Shown: positions 53,299 to 62,686 of the stretch, one piece after another
Numbering within the stretch: position 1 is the first letter of the stretch
How the letters are laid out: every line of letters begins with the position of its first letter
From: Vibrio chagasii
Lineage (GTDB): Bacteria; Pseudomonadota; Gammaproteobacteria; Enterobacterales; Vibrionaceae
Direction of reading: 5' to 3'
Assembly: GCF_024347355.1 (NCBI RefSeq)
Contig: NZ_AP025466.1
Span: 1,764,840-1,828,839 of the forward strand
Length of the DNA stretch: 64,000 bases
The notes under the pieces: generated by a model
Seen by the model: only the letters and a program-made list of their open reading frames with translations
Database searches by the model: none
What the model was told of the DNA's origin: nothing
Position numbers and translations under genes: made by a program

Positions 53299-53508
53299 TT
53301 AAAGTACTTTGATGCTGTCAGCTTGTGGGCCTTTTTGACCTTGAGATACTACGAACTCAACTTTTTGGCCTTCAGCAAGAGTTTTGAAACCTTCGCCAGT
53401 GATTGCAGAGAAATGTGCAAATACGTCTGGACCGTTTTCTTGTTGAATGAAACCGAAGCCTTTAGTTTCGTTGAACCATTTTACTGTACCAGTAACTGTG
53501 TTAGACAT
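53299..53508 (-). CDS. cold-shock protein, CspA family
   Basis: A 69-residue single cold-shock domain. The RNA-binding motifs KGFGFI and VFAHF are complete. [19 protein letters not shown] matches the family start. It binds single-stranded RNA or DNA as an RNA chaperone. AGGGATAAC lies just upstream of ATG. The upstream 350 bp may form a long 5' leader as in cspA-type genes, but no cold-box is evident. Confidence 0.93.
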   Translation of the reverse strand: MSNTVTGTVKWFNETKGFGFIQQENGPDVFAHFSAITGEGFKTLAEGQKVEFVVSQGQKGPQADSIKVL

Positions 53509-53863
53509 GATGTTATCCCTAAAATTAATTTTTATAGTGAGCCAATTGTGGCACTGATAGCGTGGAAAAGTTTATTGCTATTGCGTACAACACAACGGGG
53601 TTACTAGTAATCCAACGAAATGTTTATATACAAAGAACTTTCTTTCTAGCCGAAATCGAGTCTAAATCAAATCAGGGGATAGTCAATCGAATCCATAGTG
53701 AAAGGTTGCAGAAACTTGGGGGTAGTCAAACTTTGCATTCCTTAAATATCATGTAGTTACAGTTGTATGGTGATTTCTTGTCGTTTTTATGAAAAACATA
53801 GGTAAGTTTGATGACAAAATTAGAGTGGTTGCACTGCTTTTACATATTCTGCTTTCGGAAAAG
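53509..53863. other. leader/promoter region of the cold-shock gene
   Basis: About 355 bp without a supported gene; a plus-strand frame at 53562-53756 is antisense to the leader and unlikely. It probably holds the cold-shock promoter and 5' UTR. Confidence 0.45.
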
Positions 53864-53907
53864 AAAGCCGCTAAATTGAACTGAAGCCCCCGTATTTAAC
53901 GGCTTTA
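53864..53907 (-). terminator. hairpin downstream of the aldose dehydrogenase gene
   Basis: AAAGCCGCTAAAT and ATTTAACGGCTTT match at 12 of 13 positions. The minus-strand side is followed by a T-rich stretch (TTCTTTTCC). Confidence 0.65.
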
Positions 53908-53953
53908 TTTATAAAATCATCTAATGTTTGTGCTGATTGTTTTAACGAAGTTG

Positions 53954-55045
53954 CTACCTTTTAAGGCGGTAAAGGTTGCCATTGTCAGTACTAAAGAAGA
54001 TGTCCCCATCTGGTGAGGTTTCGATGTCTCTGATTCTTTCGCCTAGGTCTTCTAGAATACGTTGCTCGTCAGTCGCATCACCTTGCTCATTGACCGTTAC
54101 CACATTGATATGGGTAAGTTTAAGTGCGCCTGCTAATAGTTTTCCTTTGAGCTCTGGGAACTTATCCCCTTGATAAACCACTAAGCTGCCAGGGGCGATT
54201 GAAGGAATGTAGACCTTTTTAGGTGCTTCGATGCCTTCTTTAGTTTCCGAATCACCAACGCTGATTGGTCCCCAATACTCTTTACCATGAGATGTGACAG
54301 GCCATCCGTAGTTGGCTCCCTCTTTTATTAGGTTAATTTCATCACCACCACGTGGGCCATGCTCAATCGACCACAGCTTTTGACTTGGGAAGTCGTAGAA
54401 CAGTCCTTGCGGGTTTCGGTGGCCATAGCTCCAGATTTCGTTGAGAACCTTGTTGTTGTTTACAAATGGATTGTCGCTTGGTGTGCTTCCGTCTGCATTC
54501 AAGCGCAATACTGAACCGGCATGAGTTAAGGTATTTTGACCGTTATCTCGATCTCCACGGTCGCCAATCGAAAAGTAGAGGTGGCTATCATCGAAGGTAA
54601 TGCGACTGCCAAAGTGACGTCCAGTGTCGGTTCTAGATTCTGAAACGAATACATCTTGCCAATTAGACACTTCACTATTTTGGTAATCAGCAGAAGCGAG
54701 TGTGGTTACTCCTTCATCATCGATGTTTTTGCTGTAAGCGATATAGAGTTTGTTTTCTTCAAAGGGCGAAAAGGTGATATCTAACGCTCCGCCTTGACCC
54801 TTTGCCCACACATTGGGAAGCCTGAACAGTGTGCTCTGGTCACCGGTTTTCAGATCAACATGTTTGATCACACCTTCTTTTTCTGTGACTAGCATGGATC
54901 CTTCGTCTACATAGGCGAGTCCCCATGGAATCACGAGCCCATCGGTGATCTTCTCAGCTTGCCAAGCAAAGGCCGTTGTTGAGGCAAGGGGACCAGACAC
55001 AACCAGTGCCAAAGCTGAGGTGAGAATACGGTGATAAGTGTTCAT
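53954..55045 (-). CDS. PQQ-dependent soluble aldose-sugar dehydrogenase (Asd/YliI-like)
   Basis: 363 residues from the ATG at 55045, with AAGGGA 7 bp upstream; the frame to 55135 adds an unrelated tail. The signal peptide ends near ASTTAFA. The rest is a six-bladed beta-propeller of the glucose/sorbosone dehydrogenase family: GLVIPWGLAYVDEGSMLVTE, FSPFEENKLYIAYS, SIGDRGDRDN, SYGHRNPQGLFYD and LWSIEHGPRGGDEINLIKEG, with the PQQ-binding and calcium-binding loops. It oxidises aldoses in the periplasm if PQQ is supplied. It stands alone and is divergent from the MFS gene. Confidence 0.9.
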   Translation of the reverse strand: MNTYHRILTSALALVVSGPLASTTAFAWQAEKITDGLVIPWGLAYVDEGSMLVTEKEGVIKHVDLKTGDQSTLFRLPNVWAKGQGGALDITFSPFEENKLYIAYSKNIDDEGVTTLASADYQNSEVSNWQDVFVSESRTDTGRHFGSRITFDDSHLYFSIGDRGDRDNGQNTLTHAGSVLRLNADGSTPSDNPFVNNNKVLNEIWSYGHRNPQGLFYDFPSQKLWSIEHGPRGGDEINLIKEGANYGWPVTSHGKEYWGPISVGDSETKEGIEAPKKVYIPSIAPGSLVVYQGDKFPELKGKLLAGALKLTHINVVTVNEQGDATDEQRILEDLGERIRDIETSPDGDIFFSTDNGNLYRLKR

Positions 55046-55312
55046 TGAAGTCCCTTCATTGTTGCGGTCTAGTGTTAGTCTATCGTGTGTCAGCGAGAGG
55101 CGGAAAGTTAAGGAGCGTGAAAAGTGACTATTCACATATTTAGTCCAGCCAGTGTTGTATGGTTATACGAGCTAACGTATGTTTACTCTGCGACAGTCCA
55201 ATCGATCCTTTCGGAGAACCATGAATATCATACCTGCAACATTCTCTCTATCTTCTATACATCTATGTTGTGAGGTTGATATACCAAACCTTTTGACTAC
55301 GTGTACAGCCTC

Positions 55313-56506
55313 ATGAGCCGTCGATTTGATTTTAAGTCAATCTTACTGGCGCGTTTGGTCATCAGTATCGGCTAACTCAGTATGGGTTTGGTATTTCCTT
55401 CTTTACCTTGGATCGCAAAGGACTTTGATGTATCGCTAGAACAAGCCCAGCTGTTGGTGAGTGTCTACCTGCTAGGCTTCGGACCTTCGCAGTTTGTTTA
55501 TGGTCCAATTTCAGATGCTTTAGGGCGTAAAAAGGTACTATTGAGTGGCTTACTACTCACCATGTGTGGCTTGTTGATGATCATCTTCTTCAGCCATTCT
55601 TTTACCAGTATGGTATTGGGGCGATTCCTGCAGGGATTGGGCACGGGCTGTTGTGCTGTGCTGGCTCGCGCTTCCACACGAGATAGATTCAACGGTGCTG
55701 ACTTACCATTAGCGATGTCTTACATTGCGATGGTTGCGTCGATTACACCTCTTATTGCCCCCGTCATTGGTGGCTTTATCAACTTCCACTTTGGCTGGAG
55801 TATGGTGTTTATCTCGCTACTTGGCTATGTCTCATTAGCTTGGGTCGTATTGGCGTTTAAATTCAAAGAAACGGTTTTACAGCTCTCGCCGATTCCCTCA
55901 CCGAAGAAGATGGCATCGCAATACAAAGAGCTACTCACTTCTCGCTACTTTATGAGTTTTGCGAGCATTGGTTGGCTTAACTTTAGTCTCATGATCACCA
56001 CTGTGTCGGTGATGCCATTTATTATGCAAAACCAGATCGGGATGACATCCGATGAATACGCGATGTGGGCTGTGATCCCAGCGTTAGGCATGCTTGGCGG
56101 GACAAGTTTGTGTAACCGTATCCGTCCAATGTTAGGTAACAAGAAAACACTGTTATGCACGCCTGTGTTACATATTTCGGCAGCGTTGTGGCTTTTCTTC
56201 TGCCCACTTGAGCCTCTCTATCTAATGCTCGGTCAGTTTTTGATGATACTTGGGAATGGCATCGCGTTACCTTGTGCACAAGCCTTGGTGATGTTGCCTT
56301 ACAAAAAGAAGGCAGGTGCAGCTGCTGCGATGTCTGGAGGCGGCCAAATGGTGGTGTCTTCGCTGGTAAGTATGGGGCTGGTTAAACTTGGTCTTGGCGA
56401 AGCGTGGCATCTGTCATTGGTCATCGTGTTATTCACCGCGATTACGTTATTGAATATTTTACGTGGCTTTAGTAGCCAAGAAGCCAGAGACGCTCAGCTT
56501 AGCTAG
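55313..56506 (+). pseudogene. MFS drug-efflux-like transporter with an in-frame TAA in transmembrane segment 1
   Basis: An ATG at 55313 begins MSRRFDFKSILLARLVISIG, then TAA at 55373-55375, then LSMGLVFPSLPWIAKDFDVS in the same frame, continuing to 56506. The part before the stop is clearly the first half of transmembrane helix 1. The frame that starts at 55382 (374 residues) lacks it, and its ATG has no good ribosome site. Restored, the protein would be 397 residues of the Bcr/CflA-EmrD type, with the loop motif FVYGPISDALGRKKV. A CAA to TAA change would create the stop. Translation from 55382 might still give a damaged product. An intrinsic terminator follows. Confidence 0.75.
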
Positions 56507-56532
56507 TTAAATGAGTTTTCGAATCTAAACTG

Positions 56533-56569
56533 AAAGGCCACTGAAATGATGAATTTCAATGGCCTTTTT
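56533..56569. terminator. terminator between the MFS pseudogene and the siderophore ATPase gene
   Basis: AAAGGCCA and TGGCCTTT plus an inner CTGAAAT/ATTTCAA form a long hairpin with T runs. Confidence 0.8.
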
Positions 56570-56608
56570 AATGCTCAACGCTTTGGCTTAACTTGCCCAG
56601 ACTATCTG

Positions 56609-57394
56609 CTATTCGCAGACGACAGCGACCTTCTCACTGGCTGCCGTCTTGGCTGGAACTGGATGGTCGATCAGTCGGATAGGGGACTCATAAAGCTCAG
56701 ACAAGGCCTGCTCATTAAGCAACTTATCAGCGCTTCCTTCAAAGGCGATCTTACCTTTCTTTAGAGCGACTATGTGTGTCGCGTAACGCAGTGCGAGATT
56801 CAAGTTGTGCAGAATGACGATGATTCCAACGTCTTCTTTTTTATTAAGCTCAGACAGTAAACCCATCAATTGGAACTGGTGATGAACATCTAGTGCGGAT
56901 GTAGGCTCGTCGAGAATCAATACGGGAGACTGTTGGGCGAGCAACATCGCAACCCACGCTCGTTGGCGCTCACCGCCGGATAAATCGTCCGCTAAAGCTT
57001 GTGAAAACTCGGCAACGCCTGTTCTATCCATAGCTTGTTGGATAATAGATTGATCTTCAACGTTCCAACGGCCAAACGCGCCTCGCCAAGGAAAACGCCC
57101 TAAACGAACCAATTCTTCTACTGTTAAGCCTGCCGAAGCAGGGAGCTTTTGAGGTAAATACGCAACCTTCTTGGCTAAGTCTTTGCTTTTGAAAGAAGAG
57201 ATAGAAGCACCATCCAGCTTTACTGTGCCGTGATCAGGTGCCATTTGACCTGAGAGCAAGTTAACCAGCGTCGATTTACCAGAACCATTGTGACCAAGAA
57301 CGACCGTAAGTTCATTTGTTGGAATACAAAGCTCGTCAATTGAGAGAATGGTGCGTTCGTTACGAACCATTGTGATATTTGAAAGCTGAAACAT
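56609..57394 (-). CDS. fhuC: iron-siderophore ABC transporter ATPase, FhuC-like
   Basis: A 261-residue ATPase. Walker A is VLGHNGSGKST at about residues 32-42; YLPQKLPASAGLTVEELVRLGR, the signature LSGGERQRAWVAMLLAQ, Walker B LILDEPTSALDVHHQ and the switch histidine VILHNLNLALRYATH are all present. This is the FecE/FhuC type. It should drive the FhuB-like permease at 62686 together with the FhuD-like binding protein, though it is 5 kb away on the other strand, next to the reductase gene. Confidence 0.9.
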   Translation of the reverse strand: MFQLSNITMVRNERTILSIDELCIPTNELTVVLGHNGSGKSTLVNLLSGQMAPDHGTVKLDGASISSFKSKDLAKKVAYLPQKLPASAGLTVEELVRLGRFPWRGAFGRWNVEDQSIIQQAMDRTGVAEFSQALADDLSGGERQRAWVAMLLAQQSPVLILDEPTSALDVHHQFQLMGLLSELNKKEDVGIIVILHNLNLALRYATHIVALKKGKIAFEGSADKLLNEQALSELYESPIRLIDHPVPAKTAASEKVAVVCE

Positions 57395-57427
57395 GTCAGT
57401 CCTGGATTTTAAGATTAAGTAATAGTG

Positions 57428-58222
57428 TTAAGCGGTTTTCTTATTGTCTGGGTGTCTAGGGCAATCGTCGCAATATTTTCTAGAGTCACACTTGTAGACT
57501 AAGCAACAGCTGACCCTAACGAGCTTAAGCAACCCTGTTGTATCGTCGACTTTGAGGCTGTCTAAGTGGTTCTCTGGTAGTTGGCACGCTGTTAACCATA
57601 GCCTTGCTTGCTCAGTGATGTACTCATTAGTCAGGCTTTGTTCGCGCTGTTGCAGTTTGATCAAACAACCCAGCAGTAGATCTGCGAGCAAATGGTTGGT
57701 AAACCCCGGGCGAATGCGTGTCCACTCGCTAATCTGGCTGCGGAAAAACTCCGTGAGTTCCAATATGGCTTGACCCGCATGCGGGATTAGCTCTTCTGGT
57801 GTACCGTGTTGGTGATCACCATTGAAGAAGCGGTATCCTGTGACAAATTCTTTATACCTGAATTGACCGATATTCTTGATATCTGGCAATGAATGAAGGC
57901 CATAGATAGAAACGAAGGTGACGTAGATTGGCTGCCAGCATACTAAATCCCAGGTTCGGGTTAACCAATAGGCTTTACCTGCCTCAGAATGATTTTCCGC
58001 TAAGCCATCGTAAACGCGCTTTATCTCGATATGGCTTTTATCATTTGTTATGGCAATACTTTTGCTGCTCAGAGAACCATAACTGCCGCTTAAATAAGGG
58101 GTAATCTGTTTTGAATAAGCGAAGATTTTCTGGTGTAGAGAGGGGGCTCTACGACGAGTGGCAATGTTGTGCAGCTGGGAAAGCATGTTAAACCAGTAAA
58201 TGATAATCAGTTGCGTTATCAT
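57428..58222 (-). CDS. FhuF-like ferric siderophore reductase
   Basis: 264 residues from the ATG at 58222 (AAGG 6 bp upstream; longer frame to 58261). The C terminus carries CC, ten residues, then CDDC, the four-cysteine pattern (C-C-x10-C-x2-C) that binds a [2Fe-2S] cluster in FhuF. Such enzymes release iron from ferric hydroxamates after uptake. It is followed 33 bp later on the same strand by the FhuC-like ATPase gene. A Fur-box-like sequence overlaps the start codon. Confidence 0.87.
   Translation of the reverse strand: MITQLIIIYWFNMLSQLHNIATRRRAPSLHQKIFAYSKQITPYLSGSYGSLSSKSIAITNDKSHIEIKRVYDGLAENHSEAGKAYWLTRTWDLVCWQPIYVTFVSIYGLHSLPDIKNIGQFRYKEFVTGYRFFNGDHQHGTPEELIPHAGQAILELTEFFRSQISEWTRIRPGFTNHLLADLLLGCLIKLQQREQSLTNEYITEQARLWLTACQLPENHLDSLKVDDTTGLLKLVRVSCCLVYKCDSRKYCDDCPRHPDNKKTA
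58202..58220. promoter_or_regulatory. Fur-box-like sequence overlapping the reductase start codon
   Basis: GATAATCAGTTGCGTTATC matches the classic 19-bp Fur consensus at about 13 of 19 positions by eye, with perfect outer arms GATAA and TTATC. It overlaps the start codon, so it would only act if transcription begins nearby. Confidence 0.4.
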
Positions 58223-58403
58223 ATCGAACCTTAACGATGATAACCATACAAAATGGAGCATCTCTTCGGAGAACTCTAATTGTTGAATTTATAAATTGAC
58301 TGCATCTTAGTCATTTTTAAGTGATAAAAGCCTCTTTAAATGATAAAAAGTAATTCTGAATCGACTTAATTGCTGCCATTAGCGAGATTATAAAAGCGTG
58401 ACT

Positions 58404-59312
58404 ATGAACACACCTGCATTTGACCGTATCAGCCGTGTCTTGGCTTATATACATGCGAACCTCAGCTCGACATTATCTTTAGAGGATATTGCGAAACAGA
58501 GCTGTTGGTCTCGTTGGCAGCTGCAAAGAGTGTTTCAAGCCGAAACTGGGCTTACTGTGGCGAACTACGTCAGAGAGCTTAAGTTAAGTCAAGCTGCTGA
58601 AGAACTGTTAGATACCAAAGAGCGAGTTATCGATATCGCGCTTGAACTAGGATTTAATTCAGAAATTAGCTTTAGCCGTTCGTTTAAGCAGATGTTTGGC
58701 TCTAGTCCAAGTCAGTATCGAAAAGCGGGGAAAAGAACGGGACTTCGTAAACCGATACAAGTGTCTGACACGCTGAGCAGCACTGATAATGGCCCGCAGA
58801 GCTTTGTTGAAGTTCGTATTGAGGAAAGAGAATCGTTCCTAGTGAAAGGGATCACTTCTGAAATCAGTGGTCTGTTTTCGCTGACACAAGATTTTGCACA
58901 GAAAGTCCCTCAATTGTGGTCACGCTTAGAAGGGGAAGTGACACTACCTGATGACAATGCCTATCAATTCATTGGTGTGGTTGATCTCACTCAGGCTTGC
59001 TTTGATGGCACCAATATTCATTACTGGGCGGGAGTTGAACTGAATGATGAGATTTCAATTCCCCAATTGCCGAGCATTATCTCTGACAAGTTAGAGGTCT
59101 TAAACATTCCAAAGCAAACCTATGCTGTGGTTAAACATTGTGGTCCGATTGAGAATCTTCGACATACTTTGAGTTGGTTTGTACTCAATTGGTTACCAAG
59201 TTCTGGTTATCGAGGTGTTGATGGCTACGAGCTTGAAGTATACCCACTCGGTTATCAAACTCATGCAGCAGATGCAGTGATGGAGTACTGGGTACCTATT
59301 ATTAAATCGTAG
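58404..59312 (+). CDS. AraC-family regulator with GyrI-like effector domain
   Basis: About 302 residues; ATG at 58404 preferred over GTG at 58398. N-terminal AraC DNA-binding domain (residues 1-105): LSLEDIAKQSCWSRWQLQRV for the first helix-turn-helix and VIDIALELGFNSEISFSRSF plus GSSPSQYRK for the second. The C-terminal Rob/GyrI-like small-molecule-binding domain begins near residue 130 (VEVRIEERESFLVKG). It is divergent from the reductase/ATPase genes and precedes the receptor operon on the same strand, so it is a candidate activator of the siderophore locus, with the ferric siderophore as ligand by analogy. That link is inference. Confidence 0.87.
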   Translation: MNTPAFDRISRVLAYIHANLSSTLSLEDIAKQSCWSRWQLQRVFQAETGLTVANYVRELKLSQAAEELLDTKERVIDIALELGFNSEISFSRSFKQMFGSSPSQYRKAGKRTGLRKPIQVSDTLSSTDNGPQSFVEVRIEERESFLVKGITSEISGLFSLTQDFAQKVPQLWSRLEGEVTLPDDNAYQFIGVVDLTQACFDGTNIHYWAGVELNDEISIPQLPSIISDKLEVLNIPKQTYAVVKHCGPIENLRHTLSWFVLNWLPSSGYRGVDGYELEVYPLGYQTHAADAVMEYWVPIIKS

Positions 59313-59468
59313 TCATATCGCGTCTAGCATACTCTTTACAAAGCCATTCACTCAATAAGGTCAATTGTGTTTTTAATCATCAATTGACCTTATTTCGTTA
59401 TAAATAGGCCAAGTTCTTTTTGAACTTGCACCAAATTGTTAATTATCCCATCTATAGATACATACAAT

Positions 59469-59487
59469 GCAAATGAGATTTATTATT
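59469..59487. promoter_or_regulatory. Fur-box-like sequence upstream of the siderophore receptor gene
   Basis: GCAAATGAGATTTATTATT matches the Fur consensus at about 13 of 19 positions by eye, 32 bp before the receptor ATG, where repression by iron would be expected. Confidence 0.45.
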
Positions 59488-59518
59488 ATTTACAGTAAGC
59501 ATTGGTACCGAGGGAATC

Positions 59519-61642
59519 ATGACCACTCACACTCGTTTTAAGTATTCATCACTAGCAGTCGCATTGCTGACTGCACTTTCAGCGCAAGCCATGGCGGAAG
59601 AGACCGTTACCACGGCAGATTCGAATGTAGAAACTGTTACGATTATGGGTAAAGCCTATCGTAATACCGCGACCAAGTCGGCACTTGAGCCTGAAGAAAC
59701 GCCTCAAGGTATCACCGTTATTGATGAAGAACAGTTAGAGCAACGAGGTGTTCAATCTTTAAATCAAGCCCTTCGTTATGCACCGGGTGTTGTAACTGAA
59801 AACCGCGGTAGCTCGGTAGCAATGTTTGACTCTTACTCTATTCGTGGTTTTGCGACTAACAATGTTAACTACTACGATGGTCTGTCACTTCAATTCTTGA
59901 ATGGTTGGAACCTACAACCGCAAATTGACCCGATTGCAATGCAGCAAGTAGAGATCTTCAAAGGACCTACCTCTGTACTTTATGGCGCTATGCCACCGGG
60001 TGGTATGGTCAACATGATCGCTAAAGCGCCACAAACGGAGCAGTCTACTAAAGTTGGCGTTGCAACAGGTTCACGTAATTTACAAGAAGCGTCGATTGAT
60101 ACTACTGGTCAGTTCGGCAATAGTGACTTTTCTTACCGTTTGATAGCACTAGCTCGTAAGCAAGACAGCCAAGTTGATAACGCAGAAGAAGAGCGTTACT
60201 TGATTGCTCCTTCTGTAGACTGGCAAGCAACGGACAGCACGTTAATCAACTTCAATCTGTACTACCAAAATGACCCTTCAATGGGTATCAACTCGGCAAT
60301 GCCGTTGGATGTGCTGAAAGCAAGTGATCCATCTGTTTCTATGGGTGACAAGAACTGGAGTAAGTTTGAGCGTGAAGTTCTTATGGTCGGCTATAAGATC
60401 AACCATGAGTTTAATAGCAATTGGACATTCCTACAGAACGCTCGTTATACAGATGCCTCTTTATACCAAGAGAACACTTATCACGTGAGCTACGACCCAA
60501 GCACGCCTAATCAGCTTGACCGTTACTTGTACTCTACTGATGAGAGCTTTAAAGGGTTTGTTATTGATAACCAATTGAGCGGTATTGTCGATGTTGGTTC
60601 AGTAGAGCATAACTTGTTGCTTGGTATCGATTACCAAGATCTAGACGGTAATGTTAACTACTCATCTTACAGTGCGAATGGCAGCGGCTTTAACAGCTTT
60701 GATCCATTAAATCCGAATAACGATCTACTAGACCGTAGTGACGTGACTAAAACCGGCGAATACTTAGATGACACAACGTCAAGCCAGCTTGGTTTCTACG
60801 TTCAAGACCAAATTCGTCTGGATGCGTTAGTGCTGATTGCAGGTGCGCGATTCGATCACTACAAGTCTGAAAGTGATTACTACGCACATGAATCCGATCA
60901 CAAGCAGTTCACTTACCGTTTAGGTGGTTTGTATCAGTTTGATAATGGATTAGCACCATTCGCAAGTTATGCGACGAGCTTTGAACCCGCTCCAGGTGTT
61001 GATAAAGCGGGTAACGAATTCGATCCAGAGAATGCTCAACAAGCAGAGATTGGTGTGAAATACCTGTCTGATGATATGTCGAAAGAAGCGACGGTTTCTC
61101 TATTCCATATCGTTAAGCAAGACATGTTGATGACAGACCCAACTAACGTTTATGGCCCAAGAATCCAAGTGGGTGAAGTGGTATCGCAAGGTGCGGAACT
61201 ATCAGGACGTTGGTTCGCGACTGAAAGCTTCGATATTGCAGCAGCATACACCTATGTTGACATGGAAATCACTGAAGACTCTAGTAACGGTTTAGAGGGT
61301 ACGACACCGATCTATGTGCCTGAGCATACGGCTAATGTGTGGGCTAACTACAACATATTTAATGGTATGTTGGCTGGTTCTCGATTCAGTGCAGGTGCTC
61401 GTTACGTGGGTGAAATGCAAATGGATGCGAGCAACACGCAAGGTAAAGTTCCGTCTTACACGGTTGTTGATTTGTCGGTGGGTTATGACCTAGGAGCAGC
61501 AAGCGACACACTATCTGGTGCGACAGCTAACCTAGCCGTGAACAATATTTTCAACGAAGAATATTACGCGTGCTACGACCAATCTAACTGCTGGTTCGGT
61601 GCTGAGCAGTCTGTAGAGCTTAGCGTGAACTACGAGTTCTGA
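59519..61642 (+). CDS. TonB-dependent siderophore receptor (hydroxamate type)
   Basis: A 707-residue outer-membrane receptor. MTTHTRFKYSSLAVALLTAL is the signal peptide. The TonB box may be ETVTIMGKAYRN. The plug domain follows, with PQGITVIDEEQLEQRG, YAPGVVTENRG and VEIFKGPTSVLYGAMPPGGM. A 22-strand barrel ends ELSVNYEF with a terminal phenylalanine. The length fits FhuA/FoxA-type receptors for hydroxamates. GAGGGA lies just before ATG, and a Fur-box-like site upstream. A terminator follows, but binding-protein and permease genes continue on the same strand. Confidence 0.92.
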   Translation: MTTHTRFKYSSLAVALLTALSAQAMAEETVTTADSNVETVTIMGKAYRNTATKSALEPEETPQGITVIDEEQLEQRGVQSLNQALRYAPGVVTENRGSSVAMFDSYSIRGFATNNVNYYDGLSLQFLNGWNLQPQIDPIAMQQVEIFKGPTSVLYGAMPPGGMVNMIAKAPQTEQSTKVGVATGSRNLQEASIDTTGQFGNSDFSYRLIALARKQDSQVDNAEEERYLIAPSVDWQATDSTLINFNLYYQNDPSMGINSAMPLDVLKASDPSVSMGDKNWSKFEREVLMVGYKINHEFNSNWTFLQNARYTDASLYQENTYHVSYDPSTPNQLDRYLYSTDESFKGFVIDNQLSGIVDVGSVEHNLLLGIDYQDLDGNVNYSSYSANGSGFNSFDPLNPNNDLLDRSDVTKTGEYLDDTTSSQLGFYVQDQIRLDALVLIAGARFDHYKSESDYYAHESDHKQFTYRLGGLYQFDNGLAPFASYATSFEPAPGVDKAGNEFDPENAQQAEIGVKYLSDDMSKEATVSLFHIVKQDMLMTDPTNVYGPRIQVGEVVSQGAELSGRWFATESFDIAAAYTYVDMEITEDSSNGLEGTTPIYVPEHTANVWANYNIFNGMLAGSRFSAGARYVGEMQMDASNTQGKVPSYTVVDLSVGYDLGAASDTLSGATANLAVNNIFNEEYYACYDQSNCWFGAEQSVELSVNYEF

Positions 61643-61662
61643 TTCAGTTAGTAATACCACTT

Positions 61663-61692
61663 AAAAAGCAGCCTTACATTGGGCTGCTTTTT
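61663..61692 (+). terminator. hairpin between the receptor and the binding-protein gene
   Basis: AAAAAGCAGCC and GGGCTGCTTTTT form an 11-bp stem; a T run follows. It may partially end transcription after the receptor gene, giving more receptor than permease. Confidence 0.8.
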
Positions 61693-61732
61693 CTTATCAA
61701 GAAATATTTAATTTAGATTGAGTAGGTTAGGC

Positions 61733-62686
61733 ATGAATACAACACGTGTAGACTCCCATTTTTCTAAAGTGACAAAACTGAACAAGACACTGGTATTTTC
61801 GTTGTTGCTGAGCGCCTTATCGTTTAATGCGATGGCGGATTACCAAGTTGAAGACAGCGAAGGAGTGAAAACCCTTGAAGCTCAACCTGTTAGAGTAGCA
61901 GCGCTAAATTGGGACATTGCAGAGCAAGTGATCGAACTCGGTGTAACACCCGTCGCAGTGCCTGATATTGCGGGGTACACTGACTGGGTTGTTCAGCCTG
62001 CAATTCCAGAGAGCGTTACGGATATTGGTACTCGAACTGAACCTAACTTTTCTGCACTTAAGAAGCTCAACCCTGACGTGATTCTTATCGCTTCACCTCA
62101 AAAAGACTTGCAGGAGCGACTTTCAGAAATCGCGCCCGTGCTTTACTACCAAACGTACAGTGAACAACACAGTAATGCTGAAGCTGCTATTGATAACTTC
62201 AAAAAAATAGGTCAATTGCTTGGCAAAGAAGAGCAAGCGAGCAACAAACTGGCTGCGATGGATGAACGTATTGTTACCCTCAAAGCCGAACTAGACAAAG
62301 CGTATCCGGGTGACAAGCCGAAAGTGACTTCTTTTCGCTTTGCGAGCACCACTTCGGTATTCATTTATGGTGATAACTCGATTCCACAATATGCGCTTGA
62401 GCAGCTTGGCTTTGAAAATGCGATGGAGCTTCCTGCGAGCCAGTGGGGTATCAGTCAAAAGCGTATGACTGAGCTTAAGAAGGTAAAGAATGGTATTGCG
62501 CTTTACTTTGAACCTTTCCCGTATCAAGCAAAGTTAGACAGATCTCCGATATGGCAAAGTATGCCTTTTGTTCGTACTGAACAATTTAGCCCTGTGGCAG
62601 CAAGTTGGAGCTACGGCGGTGCTATGTCTATTTTGTATAACGCAGAAGCTATGGCGCAATCGTTGTTGACGCTAGCGGAGCAGTAA
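61733..62686 (+). CDS. fhuD: siderophore-binding periplasmic protein, FhuD-like
   Basis: 317 residues from the ATG at 61733 (TAGGTTAGGC upstream; a TTG at 61718 is less likely). A signal peptide ends near SFNAMA. The mature protein has the class III binding-protein layout: PVRVAALNWDIAEQVIELGV, VTDIGTRTEPNFSALKKLNP, VILIASPQ and a helical linker, as in FhuD. It carries ferric hydroxamates to the FhuB-like permease. The stop shares a base with the permease start (TAATG). Confidence 0.9.
   Translation: MNTTRVDSHFSKVTKLNKTLVFSLLLSALSFNAMADYQVEDSEGVKTLEAQPVRVAALNWDIAEQVIELGVTPVAVPDIAGYTDWVVQPAIPESVTDIGTRTEPNFSALKKLNPDVILIASPQKDLQERLSEIAPVLYYQTYSEQHSNAEAAIDNFKKIGQLLGKEEQASNKLAAMDERIVTLKAELDKAYPGDKPKVTSFRFASTTSVFIYGDNSIPQYALEQLGFENAMELPASQWGISQKRMTELKKVKNGIALYFEPFPYQAKLDRSPIWQSMPFVRTEQFSPVAASWSYGGAMSILYNAEAMAQSLLTLAEQ

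Noticed and set aside
53562..53756. 64-codon plus-strand frame antisense to the cold-shock leader
   Set aside because: No ribosome site and no recognisable product.
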